Source: Arctopsyche grandis
Lineage: Eukaryota > Arthropoda > Insecta > Trichoptera > Hydropsychidae
Direction of reading: 5' to 3'
NCBI RefSeq assembly: GCF_051622035.1
Contig: NC_135358.1
Span: 498,501-562,500, forward strand
DNA length: 64,000 bases
Each line of letters begins with the position of its first letter. Position 1 is the first letter of the stretch. Position numbers and translations under genes: made by a program. This document shows, piece by piece, positions 22,801 through 32,810 of this stretch. Below the pieces are notes generated by a model, which ran no database searches, was not told the origin of the DNA, and saw only the letters and a program-made list of their open reading frames with translations.

Positions 22801-25800
22801 TTGAAAATTTCGTCTGAGGTGAGAGTGCGATATTTGCGGACGAATTCGCTCAGCTCCCGTCCTTTCACTTGTATATTGTCGCATATTAAACCTCGACTGC
22901 TCAGGTCCATGATCATCTGAAAAATATAATTGCACCGTAAATTATTTCAGTCGTACATTTTCGGCGGTGATTTTAGTTTCATGAATCACATTCTATACTT
23001 ATCCGAGAACGTGTGATTCTTTGTTTTCAAATGTTCTGTGCTCTGATTGTGAAACTACATGCATATATACATATGTATAATATATTGGGAAATTATCAAT
23101 ATCTACGGAGCATTAGAAGTGAGGAGTCTTACAAAAGAATTGTAGATCTATAATATGTATTTATTGTAATAAATAAACGAATGCTGTAAAATATAGATGT
23201 ATTATGAACATTTATAAGGATTGTAAATATCTTTTTGAGCTCTTTTTCCTATTACGCTTTAGATTAACATTAGAATAATGTAATACTGTGATTACTAACC
23301 AAATTAAATTAAAATTGTAAAATAGAAAATGATCAGTAGATCAGTAGCTATTAAAATAGATATAAGATGTATTGTGAACATAATTTCGTAATAATAAAAA
23401 GCATTTAAAAATCAAAAAATACATTGTTTCAGTGGAAAAATGCATTTTTTATGATATAAAATGCTCATTATTAAGATAATTAACGTGGTTTTTAAGAATC
23501 CCAATAGCAAGCTGACCTGAACCAGAACGAACATTCAGTTTTGAAGAAATCACTAACCTATATATGAGCTGTTATATTTGAAAGTGGAATAAGTCCACTT
23601 TTCTTTATTTCGAGATATATGTTTTGCGTTTAACAATATTTAAAAAAATACTGGTGGTCTGTAATACGTTTATTCTGTTTTTCTGATATTCTGGACATAT
23701 CGAAGAAATATTGTTTTAGGAACTAAAAACTGGATTTGTTCCACTTTCAAACATAATGGCTCACATCTCCTCGGTTGGACTAAAAGGTAGTTTAACATTC
23801 AGTGTGTTTAATTTTTGATGAAAATTGTAATGTGAAAGTACAGGAACATTCTAGAAAATTTTACGTATATTATACATTATACAAATTTCTTTAAAATATG
23901 TAGTTATTTATTTTAATCGAGTAGCATGATCATTTGAAAATAACCTTTAGTTAAAATGATATATTTTTATAAAAATACGTTTCAGTATAAAATATTCACT
24001 TAAATTTTTCTTGTGAAAAAAGATATCACTAAAATCTAGCAACGGTATGTATGTATGTATAATATAAATGAAGAACCTTACTGGTCATATTCAAAACAAG
24101 TTCAGTTAAAGAAAACAAATTTGATGGACTGTCTTTACTAATAATTTAAACCGGTGGCCGTCACTGCAACAAAAGTGACTTGTTTGAAAGGCGAAAAACC
24201 AAGATTTGGCGCGATTTTTATGACAATATGTGAAATAGTCCGTTTACCATTCATACATATGAAGAGTGGATAGTATTACCATACATATAAAGTACCGTTT
24301 AACATGTATATATTCTTTTCGATCTTTCGGCTTTTGATGCATTGACCCAGACCCAATTTAAGCAGTAAAAATGGTTTATAAAAGACTCAAGAAGACATAA
24401 CTTAAAAGGTAAAATATAGCACATACATACAAATACATATGAATGAAGATAAAAATTTTCAATTTCAATTTAAGGCTCGATTGACCGCAAGATATCTGAA
24501 AAGTTCAATAAATTGGAGAAATGCAAAGAAGGTGCTTCGTCTGTGGCGGAACATTATTCGAAAAGGGACCAACGCTCTGAATGTGGATCTGAACGGTCTG
24601 TTCAAACCGCAACGGCTGAGAAAAGCTCGACCCCTGCACGCGGAAAGTCCAATAAATCGGAGAAGAGCATCGAAGGTGCTTCGTCTTGTGATACAATCTT
24701 CAAAATCTTCCAGTGACTAAATCCCTGAATCTGGGTCTAAAAAGCACACCGAGTCGATAAACACCCCCATTAGTTCAAAAATATATACGTATATAGCGAG
24801 CAGTTTAACAAGTTAATGACCGAAGACTCGCATACGAGTCTTAGCTAAAAACAAAGTCAGCGGACCGTGGACTCATATACGAGTCTTAGCAAAACGATTT
24901 CAACGGGCCGAAGACTTGCATGTGAGTCTTCTTCCTATATGAAGTTTCCCACACAAAAAAAAATGTGTGCGTCAACTAGAGTTACGGCTAACTGAAATGA
25001 TTTTTTCGTGGAATGCTTCTCAGCATGTTGTCAAGAACATTGAAGTAGACTTGAAGCTGCCGGCTGCAGTGCAATGTTTGATAAGAAACTTCGCAGTCGC
25101 TAACTTGTTAACATTGCACCAGAGGTATGAAAGGTTTGCAGTATCCAGTGTTCACCGATTGGCAACTGAGGCATTTCTTCTATCTCGGTGGTTCTTAACC
25201 TTGTTGGAGGTACTGACCCCCACCAGTTTCATATGCGGATTCACCGAACCTTTCTTAATTGGAAAAATAAAATATGATTTTTTTCAAATTCAAAACAGGT
25301 ATATATTTTACTGGTGCACAAAATGAACCGTGCATCAACATCACTGTGTTCAAAGACAAAACCCATTAAAACATGATTTTCACACAAAAACAAAAACATA
25401 ATAATGAATATTCACTGCAAATCGGTGGGACTTCTGCTGTTGCCTTTCAGAGACCAGTTAAGAAACCTTGGCAAGTGCCACTCTCATGTCATTTTTGCAA
25501 CAAAGTCCGTTCCTTTTCTTCGTTTTTATGTCCAGCATCCTCGAAAAGGATTGTGCTCGCAGAGATATGTTGTAACAAACGGTATGAAAAAAATCTCCCG
25601 AACTTTCTTAGCAATAACCATTTGTTGACACCAAAACATTGAGAGCGTTGTCGTTCTGAAGAGTTGCTATTCTGTTGAATTTCAATGATTTCATCGAGGT
25701 ATTCATCATTGACATCTGTTGTCTCAACACTAAACGTGAACGGCTGTCTCACCCGTGCTGGATATGACTCTCTTGTAGGGAAGTATCCGTTGAGAGACTT

Positions 25801-26994
25801 TGCAAGCTCGTCTAAGTGCGTGTCAATTGCTTGCTTCAGTTCTGCGGGTGCAGAAATGTCCCCGATTCCAGATCGATACATCTACGATCTTATTTACACA
25901 GTCTAGCAGGGGAAAGTTTGCAAAGTTATCGTTCTCTGTTCATCGTTTCCATAACGGTAGCTTTTTTCGAAAAGCCTTCAGACTGAACCCCTGAGACTGA
26001 CTCACCGAACCCCTGGGGTTCGATCGAGCCCAGGTTACGAACCACTGTTGTATCTACTTCAGGGATGAAATCCCTCTCATTAGCTCTGTCTAACTTGGTG
26101 TGAATGCAGAATTACAAAAAGTTGTCGAGGATTTTTCAAATTGAAAATCCAGATTGGAGAATAATCACCCATGCTGGATATGACTCTCTTGTAGGGAAGT
26201 ATCTGTCGAGAGACTTTGCAAGTTCGTCTAAGTGCGTGACAAATGCTTGCTTCAGTTCAGCAGGTGCAGAAATGTCTCTGATTCCAGATTGATACATCTA
26301 CGATCTTATTTACACAGTCTAGCAGGGGAAAGTTTGCAAAATTATCGTTCTCTGTTCGTCGTTTCCATAACGGTAGCTTTTTTTGAAAAGTCTTCAGATT
26401 GAACCCCTGGGGTTCGATCGAGCCCAGGTTAAGAACCACTATTGTATCTACTTTGGGGATGAAATCCCTCCCATTAGTTCTGTCTATCTTGGTGTGAATG
26501 CAGAATTACAAAAAGTTGTTGAGAATTTTTCAAATTGAAAATTTAGATTGAAGAATTTGACGCTAGCTGAGCATGTTCTCACCAGGGTGAGATAATGAAG
26601 ATATAGTCGAGTAAAGGATATTCATAATAAAGGGAGCAATAAGGAAGGGGAGTGTCTCATTTCCGGATATACAGATGCGACTCAGCATGGCGTAATTCGG
26701 AGCGGTTACGACCCAAATTGATGATTGCGTGCGAATCTCGGGGCAGTTGGCAACCCTTGAAGACGATTGCGGGTAGGTGTAGGGGAAGGAGGGGGGGAGC
26801 GGGGTGAGGTGGATGCAGCTGTCAAACGGGGAGTGAATGAATGAACTTACGGCCAATGAGTCGGAGACCAGCAGCAGATGATGCCTGCGTCGCAGAGGCT
26901 GGGGTTGGGTCTGGGGCTGGTTCTGGTTTTGCGTCTGCGACTGCGACTGCGGCTGGTGCTCGCCGCCGCGACAAACTGACACCAGCCGAGACAT
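19816..26994 (-). CDS. GGNBP2: Gametogenetin-binding protein 2 orthologue (six exons, 623 aa)
   Basis: Exons (minus strand): 26994-26851, 22916-22726, 22653-22510, 21561-21321, 21246-20257, 19977-19816. All introns are GT...AG; the phases agree and the total is 1872 nt. Diagnostic GGNBP2 stretches: MSRLVSVCRGGE at the N-terminus, PCVGCRRSVERLF across exons 2-3, the SKKSQRC...DVWECMS region and LRKHRFCGEC in exon 4, RERHAKTLEIAQEEVLTCLG and YERLHR in exon 5, then a basic KEQKKLRKRKKKG tract and the Cys-rich GSDVACSEGFCNHD. The final exon matches the family's C-terminal helix. GGNBP2 is a conserved animal protein first found as a testis gametogenetin partner; its biochemical role is not well defined. 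Odd features: exon 1 carries a Gln-rich tract (about residues 14-32) absent in vertebrates, and the central linker is Ser/Cys-rich. Intron 1 (3.9 kb) holds hAT repeats; intron 3 holds a piggyBac MITE. Confidence 0.95.
21887..22376 (+). mobile_element. piggyBac-type MITE, copy 1 (in GGNBP2 intron 3)
   Basis: The left end CCCTTTGCCCGCTGC is preceded by TTAA (21883-21886). The right end GCCACGGGCAAACG is followed by TTTA, a decayed TTAA. Inverted termini and TTAA targets are hallmarks of piggyBac-mobilised elements. Highly similar copies are at 32811-33296 and 58357-58771. It has no coding capacity and does not disturb the flanking splice sites. Confidence 0.8.
22999..24090. other. AT-rich part of GGNBP2 intron 1
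   Basis: No open frame or recognisable element termini. A few ACAT/ATGT microsatellite runs occur (near 23058 and 24045). Confidence 0.4.
24120..24345. repeat. Dispersed repeat fragment shared with 29755-29905
   Basis: The stretch with GGTGGCCGTCACTGCAAC, GCGATTTTTATGACAATATG and GAAATAGTCCGTTTACC is repeated in reverse orientation at about 29765-29900. Related edges occur near 28245-28345. It is part of the foldback-like family carrying GGTAAACGG/CCGTTTACC motifs. Confidence 0.6.
24439..24720 (+). other. Small open frame with an internal direct duplication; unrecognised
   Basis: Two open frames overlap here. The sequence contains an imperfect duplication about 150 bp apart: the segment with AATAAATTGGAGAAATGCAA near 24507 and the segment with AATAAATCGGAGAAGAGCAT near 24651, both followed by GAAGGTGCTTCGTC. 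In one frame this reads twice as K-x-N-K-x-E-K-x-x-E-G-A-S-S. It could be a decayed repetitive gene or part of a mobile element. It sits in the GGNBP2 intron, and I have no family assignment. Confidence 0.25.
24825..24928. repeat. Three spaced 16-bp palindromes
   Basis: GACTCGCATACGAGTC (24825-24840), GACTCATATACGAGTC (24870-24885) and GACTTGCATGTGAGTC (24913-24928) are near-palindromes, starting 45 and 43 bp apart. Each is preceded by a similar GACCG/GGCCG phrase, so they are units of a short degenerate tandem repeat. Confidence 0.65.
25186..26047. mobile_element. hAT element with transposase remnant
   Basis: Left terminus CGGTGGTTCTTAACC; right terminus GGTTACGAACCACTG, its near inverse. 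Flanking 8-bp duplication TTCTATCT (25178-25185) and TTGTATCT (26048-26055) agrees at 7 of 8 positions, as expected of hAT. The interior encodes, on the minus strand, part of a ZBED/SCAND3-like hAT transposase. Confidence 0.75.
25489..25881 (-). pseudogene. hAT (ZBED5/SCAND3-like) transposase fragment
   Basis: Open 130-codon fragment containing HLDELAKSLNGYFP, followed by a VRQPF segment and DEYLDEIIEIQQ. This matches the pattern HLxxLxxxFxxYFP...V.dPF...EElIeLq typical of domesticated and transposon ZBED5-like hAT proteins. Further decayed coding sequence continues on both sides. It lies inside GGNBP2 intron 1 on the same strand as the host gene. Confidence 0.65.
26048..26556. repeat. Tandem duplication of the hAT right end
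   Basis: The block from the TTGTATCTACTT flank through ...GAACCCCTGGGGTTCGATCGAGCC... and its terminal AAGAACCACT recurs with about a 394-bp period: flank copies at 26048 and 26442, hAT interior copies from about 25756 and 26163. The second copy has its own decayed terminus ending near 26441. This is a local tandem duplication after the hAT insertion. Confidence 0.7.
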
Positions 26995-27400
26995 GGCGTT
27001 GACTGGCGTTGATGTCGATGTCGATGTCGATGTCGCTGTCGGTGTTGAGTCGGCTCGGCTCGGTTCGGGTCAGCTCGGGTTGCCCGATTGCCCGATTGCC
27101 CGCTCCTAATGAGAGACGTTTCGCTCACGCGCTGGTGGAGACTTGGATGAGGAGCGCGAATCGTCGATCGACGGCCGGCAATCGACGAGCGACAATCGAC
27201 AATCGACAATCGACAATCGACGACAACCGACACGAGACACGCCTGCGACACACACACAGCAACGCACTCGAACTCGCGCTCGCCTACTCTCTACGTGCTC
27301 TGCAACTCTCTCCCCTCGCTTCCCACTTTTCGCTCCCCGTTCCTCACTCGCTAGTCACTCGCATCTCTAATCGGTGAATTCGAATATTTCCGTACGATGT
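26995..27400 (-). promoter_or_regulatory. CpG-rich promoter/5' UTR region of GGNBP2
   Basis: The only strongly GC- and CpG-rich stretch in this part of the window, directly upstream of the GGNBP2 start codon. It contains short tandem repeats (GATGTC)n at 27009-27035 and (CGACAAT)n at 27190-27222, and a pyrimidine-rich stretch at 27290-27360. Open frames here on both strands are by-products of the composition. The function is inferred from position and base composition. Confidence 0.55.
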
Positions 27401-27424
27401 ACATTATTTTTATTCGATGTACAA

Positions 27425-27950
27425 GATGCGGATCCTATTGAAATTTCTATTCCTGAAGGCGGCGCTTACAAACAAGCATCTCAATCTTCATACGCGGTTG
27501 AGATTCGCGAAGAGCTACGTCTGGACAGTATTACTACACGGATGTGAGACGTGGACTCAAGTGAAACCAAGATGATCAGCCGCATTGAAGCTTTTGAGAT
27601 GTGGGTCTATAGGCGTATGCCGAAGATTCCGTGGACCAAAAATATATCAAACGAAGCTGTCCTCGAAATTGTTTCTGTCATCAAGCGGAGAAAGATGGAG
27701 TACCTCGGACACATGATACGGGGTCCAAAATACGAATTTCTCCGTTTGATAACCATGGGGAAAATAGAAGGAAAAAAATGGATTGGCAGGAAAAAGTTAT
27801 CTTGGCTTCGAAACATGCGCATGTGGACCGATATGAGCGCCGAAGAGCTGTTCCGAGCCGCTGAAGACCGATGTGGATATATTCAAATAATCGATGAGGT
27901 GGTCGCCAACGTCCGGATGAGGACAAGGCATTAACAAGAAGAAGATTCTA
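27425..27950 (+). mobile_element. RTE-type non-LTR retrotransposon, C-terminal fragment
   Basis: The open frame from 27551 carries the C-terminal signature of RTE-like endonuclease/reverse transcriptases: RIEAFEMWVYRRMPKIPWT, then KRRKMEYLGHMIRG and an AAEDR segment before the stop. Just upstream, another frame has LLHGCETWT, so a frameshift separates them. It is 5'-truncated and dead. Confidence 0.85.
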
Positions 27951-28010
27951 TTCCTATTGAAACATTTTTTTTATATTCAACTAGCTGAACCCGGCATGGT
28001 AAACGGACTA

Positions 28011-28175
28011 CTAGTCATATTTGAACCAGTCACAGGACAACCGGTCGCTCTAGATCGGTCACACGTGATCACCCGTCACACTAAATGGTCAGTTTTCTCG
28101 TGACCAGTTTTAGTGTGACGGGTGACCGATCTAGAGCGACCGGTTGTCCTATGACCGGTTCACATTTGACTAGTA
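28011..28175. repeat. Foldback element with arms of about 75 bp
   Basis: The left arm starts CTAGTCATATTTGAACC and runs through GACAACCGGTCGCTCTAGAT. The right arm holds the reverse complement (ATCTAGAGCGACCGGTTGTC ... CACATTTGACTAG). The centre is near 28095. Flanking GGTAAACGG and CACCGAACC motifs link it to the dispersed foldback family in the window. Confidence 0.8.
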
Positions 28176-28354
28176 ATCACCGAACCACCCGGCAGTGGGT
28201 CAGTGCATCGAAAGTCGAAAGCCGAAAGATCGAAAATAATGTATGCATGGTAAACGGTACTATATATGGGTGACCGTCACCGCACCGACAGTCAAAAAAT
28301 CTAAAATGTTCGTTTACCATTCATACATAGGAAAAACGGTTAGTATATATATAT

Positions 28355-28521
28355 CAGTGGCGTGTGGTAAAACTCTCTCTCCCCGTCGTACATCCTCACT
28401 TAATTTGCGCGAACAGGATACAAGAGGAACAAGAGGAACAGGCTTTTCCTCCCGTATCCTGCGCGTGCACATAAAAAAGGCTATATGACAAAAAGAGAGA
28501 TAATTTAACCCCATGCCACTG
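28355..28521. mobile_element. 167-bp hAT-type MITE
   Basis: Ends CAGTGGCGTGTGG and CCCATGCCACTG form short inverted repeats. ATATATAT flanks both sides, which fits an 8-bp duplication, although the site is low-complexity. It is nested in an older GGTAAACGG-type repeat. Confidence 0.65.
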
Positions 28522-28665
28522 ATATATATGTATTATATATAAATAGTACCGTTTATTATGCACCCTTTTTTATCTTTTGACTTGAGATCTTTTGATTTTC
28601 GATCTTTGCCTTCCGATATTTGCTTTTTCGATCTTTTGACTTTTGGTGCCGTGAGGTAGACCCAC

Positions 28666-29743
28666 CAGTGGCGGCTCGTGCCAATTTTTAGTGGAGGGGC
28701 TGCACTGAAAAAATTTCATGATTCATGTCATAACAGGACAAGATAAGCATAGTTTTTGGCGTACGACCACTTACATGTGGATTTAAGTATTATTGAAAAA
28801 AAACTAGCAAAATTCACCACCCATTAAAGGGGTGGTGAAAAATTGAAAAAAAAGCTGCTATTTAAAATTACATTCCATTATTCGGTCCGGTATTTCCCCA
28901 ACCATTTCTTTTTCTATGCTAATCATAGAATTTATACACTCTATGCAACTTTTTCGGTAAGTTCTAGTCGCGAAAAGTGTACATTTTGTAAATATTTTAC
29001 TGAATTATTTTGTTCTTCCATTTTTAAAAGAAAAAAATCTTAATATATTTAAATAAAAATTACGAGAAAAAGTTAAACAGGAGTAAACAAATAGGCTTTC
29101 AGAAGAATACAAAAGTTTGTTGTTATCAAAATGAAAACGACTCACTGGAGATTTGATGAGGGCTCGAACACAAACAATTAAGAGTAACGAAAACGTATAA
29201 AAGAAACGAATAAAGCTGTGATTGTGCGAGCCAACGAATCAACTGAAAGAATAAACGCGCAACATCTTAAACAAAGTGACAGTTGAATTGCGACAGTGCT
29301 GCCGATATGGCTTTTTCCGTGGCCAGGTCTGAAATAAACTCAGCCCAGAGGCAACGAACTGGCAGAGTGAGTGAAAGAGAAAGAGCTATCTGCAGTTGCA
29401 AATAGCTCTTTCTCTTTCTCGTTCCGAAACTCCGGGCTGCGCGGCGTTCAGGGCGGCGCTGTAACACTTCACAGCCAGTACAGCAACATTTTAATTCATC
29501 TGTCACCATACAAGTTAGTGGGGTCTTCGAAACAGTCAACATTACTTACAATATCACCCTTTTGGATACGGGTGATATTGTAAGTAATATTTACTCTGTC
29601 GAAGGCCCCCAATAGTTCGTCCATCCAACTAATAAAAATAATATCATTAATAAATAAAATATTAAATGTATTATTATAAATATATTTTAGAATTTTATAG
29701 GAGGGGCTGCAGCCCGGCAGCCCATTAGGACGAGCCGCCACTG
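28666..29743. mobile_element. Non-autonomous hAT element (1078 bp) with perfect 8-bp TSD
   Basis: Terminal inverted repeats CAGTGGCGGCTCGTGCC and GGACGAGCCGCCACTG, with exact AGACCCAC on both sides (28658-28665 and 29744-29751). It has no transposase frame. The interior contains two hairpins: GAAAGAGAAAGAGCTAT (29373-29389) against 29402-29418, and a longer one at about 29525-29606. Confidence 0.9.
29525..29606. repeat. Hairpin inside the hAT element
   Basis: The left arm includes ATTACTTACAATATCACCC (29541-29559). The right arm GGGTGATATTGTAAGTAAT follows after about 9 bp. Pairing continues imperfectly outwards (TCGAAACAGT with ACTCTGTCGA), giving a stem of about 36 bp. Size and shape resemble a MITE-derived small-RNA precursor, but transcription is unknown. 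Confidence 0.7.
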
Positions 29744-29754
29744 AGACCCACTAT

Positions 29755-30130
29755 ATATGTATGTATGGTAATACTACCCGCTCTTCATATGTATCCATGG
29801 TAAACAGACTATTTCACATATTGTCATAAAAATCGCGAAAAAACTTGGTTTTTTGACTTTCGAACAAGTTACTTTCGTTGCAGTGACGGCCACCGGTCGC
29901 AATGCCGCCACAATGGTTCGGTGATTATTGGTCACAAAACGCCCAAAAGTCACTAAAATCTATAACGGAACATCTGGCAGCCGAAAAGTCCATCATACTA
30001 ATGATAACTATCATACTAACGAGAACTCGAGTGCTAAATATTCTGTATTCGCTATTTTCATAGCAAAAATTGTCTTTTGGGCGATCGAAATGTGACTAAT
30101 AATCCAATTACCGCCACAATATCGCATGCA
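29755..30130. repeat. Dispersed foldback-family repeat
   Basis: Holds inverted copies of sequence at 24120-24320 and at 17590-17710 (for example CACTAAAATCTATAACGGAA and AAGTCCATCATACTAATGAT). This joins several repeat fragments into one family. Confidence 0.6.
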
Positions 30131-30734
30131 ATTCCCGTTCCCATTCCCGTTTTACCTGTTCTCGAGTTAACGTCTTGTTAATCTTACTTATCCAGTGTTT
30201 TGGCTCGGGCTTCTCAATGTGTTTCGATAAGTAAATGTTTCAGTTTCAAATTAATACTTAATAATGAAATTAAATTACAATAATGATAAATTGTCGGAAA
30301 AACGCAGGCGGCGAACACATTTGAAATTATTCAATTGTTTGTTTATTTACTCTAACAACGCAGGTGACGACGCGAACACATTTGAAATTATTGCGTTGCA
30401 ATGCCACTCATTCCTGTTTTCCGGTTCCCGTTCCCGTTTTTGGGCGATTTTTTTTTACAGAAACCATCGCCGGCATGCACACAATAACTCATAAATTTCA
30501 TTGCAATCGGTTGAATGATATAGAAACGCATACATGACAGACAGACAAACATTGATTTTTATATATGTATATTGATAATACACAATTCACCATAATCACA
30601 AACAGATAGCATAATTGGCCTTCGATGAAGATATTTCTATTGCCATATATAAGTAGCCCAGCTTGACAAGTATGAAAACATCAGTATCTCGGAAATAATT
30701 TCACTTTCAGGAATAAGTATTTGTTTTAATGATG
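30131..30734. other. Retroelement-tail-like intergenic sequence
   Basis: No gene. The part ending near 30560 (TTTCATTGCAATCGGTTGAA, GACAGACAGACAAACATTG, then TTTTATATATGTA) resembles the 3' tail of insect RTE-like or related elements. There is an internal direct repeat of GCGAACACATTTGAAATTAT at about 30312 and 30379. Confidence 0.45.
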
Positions 30735-30930
30735 GTATGATTGCGAAAATACCCAATACCATAATCATAGCTCAGGCTCTTCTTCCTCGACCTTTTTTTC
30801 AACAGCTTTACTGCAGCAGCAGCAAATTTGGATGGATCCTTGATGTACTCTTTGATAGTGTAGCTTCTTTGAATTTAACTTTAGTAGTGGCTGCGATGGC
30901 CAAAAGATTTTTATTTTATGTTTTATAGTG
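30735..30930 (-). pseudogene. RPLP0: Processed pseudogene fragment of ribosomal protein P0
   Basis: On the minus strand one frame reads LLAIAATTKVKFKEA and the next reads TIKEYIKDPSKFAAAAVKLL, which together are the conserved region before the acidic tail of RPLP0. A single-base shift separates them, and the rest (EKKVEEEEPEL) is a degraded tail. No intron or intact frame remains, so this is a dead retrocopy. Confidence 0.65.
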
Positions 30931-30968
30931 CCGTAGCTCATCCCCAGTTCAATTGTGGGGCAACACAA

Positions 30969-31600
30969 AAGTCATGGCTATAGGCCGGCGCATCACGGTG
31001 CCGGCTCAAAATAAATGGGTTCCCATTGTCAATTTCTATATTAAATAACCTTTTTTTTTTTGCTCTCTAGAGCAGAGCCACTTAACCATTTGATATTCGC
31101 GGCACACATTGTTTACGACTCGTAGAGTTTGTCAGCTACGTACATACATATGTACTTCATCGGCATCCGTTTGCTAAAAATACATACATATATAGGTGAC
31201 AAAACTTTAACTAACATCAGTTTTCTCCCTCACACGTGATCTCACTCGCACGCGTAAGATCGAAGTGATGCTCGCAGTACAAAAAATGCTGGGGCACTCA
31301 CGTTATGATGCTCTGCTCTAGAGAGGAAAAAAATTAAATGATTTTTTTCTATCTATCTCCACAATTTATTCGAAATGTACTACACTACACAGATGTATCA
31401 AATATTTTCATTTTCCGTTGACTTCTATTATTATTATAAAACACAAATATAAATTTGGCTCTTACGGCCAAAGCGGTGACAAACTTTTGTATCTGTCAAA
31501 TTTGACAGTTGCTACAACGCAAACTTTCTACCATACATTTCAACAATCTGAAATTCTAAAGATCGCTTAATCTAATACGAATAAATTAATTTCGAAAAGA
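30969..31600. other. Upstream region of neuferricin
   Basis: No coding potential. The two strings CTCTAGAGCAGAGC (near 31066) and GCTCTGCTCTAGAGAGG (near 31308) form an inverted pair around about 240 bp and may bound a small MITE. The neuferricin promoter should be in the last 150 bp. Confidence 0.4.
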
Positions 31601-32559
31601 ATGTTTTTAAAAATACTCTCAATACTAGTTGCTTTATCGGGACTATTCATGTATTATAACAATTATACCTTCAACTTTTTCCCATCCACAAAAGTCACTC
31701 AGAAATCGACCACGGAGAAATTGTACACTGAAAACGAACTTTCTAAATACAATGGCGTCGATTCTGATTTTTTATATCTATCCTTATTGGGTAGAATATT
31801 CGACGTAACGAAAGGCAGTAAACATTATGGACCCGGTTCCAACTATAACATTTTCATCGGTCAGTATTAATAATCGATTCTTACTTTATTAAGATTTGTA
31901 GTAACGTATTCTTATTTTTGTAGGCCGGGATGCATCCAAATCCTTCATCACAGGCGAGTTCAGCGACACCTCCAAGACATTAGACGATGTGTTAGAATTA
32001 GCACCGAACGATTTAATAGGTCTTGAGAATTGGATTAAAATGTACGATGAACAGTATATTTATAAAGGTATATTTTATTGTTATCCGTTTTAAGTTTTTT
32101 TTTGTATGTGTATTAAATTTGTAGTTATTTTTGCACAGGCAAGTTGATAGGTCGTTTTTATGATGCTGACGGAATGGAAACGGATTATATGATGAGAGTC
32201 AAAGAAAAATTGGAAGACGCCCAAAGGGAGAAGTTATTGAAAGAAAAGTTGAATACTCAGTATCCACCTTGTAATGCCGAGTGGGACGCAAATACGGGCA
32301 GTCGAGTTTGGTGTACTAAAAGAAGGTAAATAATAATAAACAGTTCCCTTCGTTTTACAATTGCTTATGTTGATTATTATGTTTTTTTAGTGGTGGTGTG
32401 GATCGTGATTGGGAAGGTGTTCCGAGAATGATACACGAACCTGGTGCGAGTGAGCCGCATTGCGTTTGCGTCCGCGAAGACTTAATCAATAGTGCTAAGC
32501 TTAAGGAGTATGAAGGTTGTGATCCAATAGCCCCTTCTTGTGTGGTTAAGAGAGATTAG
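31601..32559 (+). CDS. CYB5D2: Neuferricin (cytochrome b5 domain-containing protein 2), four exons
   Basis: Exons 31601-31859, 31924-32067, 32139-32325 and 32391-32559. All junctions are GT...AG, the phases agree, and they total 759 nt (252 aa). Residues 4-18 form a hydrophobic signal anchor or signal peptide. The cytochrome b5-like domain runs from about 40 to 140, with [11 protein letters not shown], the haem-pocket segment [16 protein letters not shown] and [13 protein letters not shown]. After it come GRFYDADG and the family-specific Cys-rich tail: [34 protein letters not shown]. Neuferricin is a haem-binding, secreted or membrane-associated MAPR-family protein reported to affect neuron development. 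Its partner in insects is not known. Length and motifs are normal for the family and nothing is missing. Confidence 0.95.
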
Positions 32560-32810
32560 AATAATATGTATTGTTATTTTGGGATGATGTGATGCGTTTT
32601 CTTACTAGTTGTAAAATATGTCAAATTGACTAATCGTCGGTAGATATTTTTCACACGAAATATTAAATAATAGATCGGTGGTTTTTGCATTATTTCACTA
32701 ATATTTTTAAATAGTTTTGCCTGTAACAACTTTTAGACAAGTTTTGTGTCAATTTGATCTCTATGGTTGATAAGTTGGAGATATTATCACTAAATCTGTG
32801 AGCCTCTTAA

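Noticed and set aside
26847-27377. Open frames of up to 136 codons on both strands in the CpG-rich region
   Set aside because: They are by-products of GC-rich simple repeats. Only the first GGNBP2 exon is supported by homology and a splice donor.
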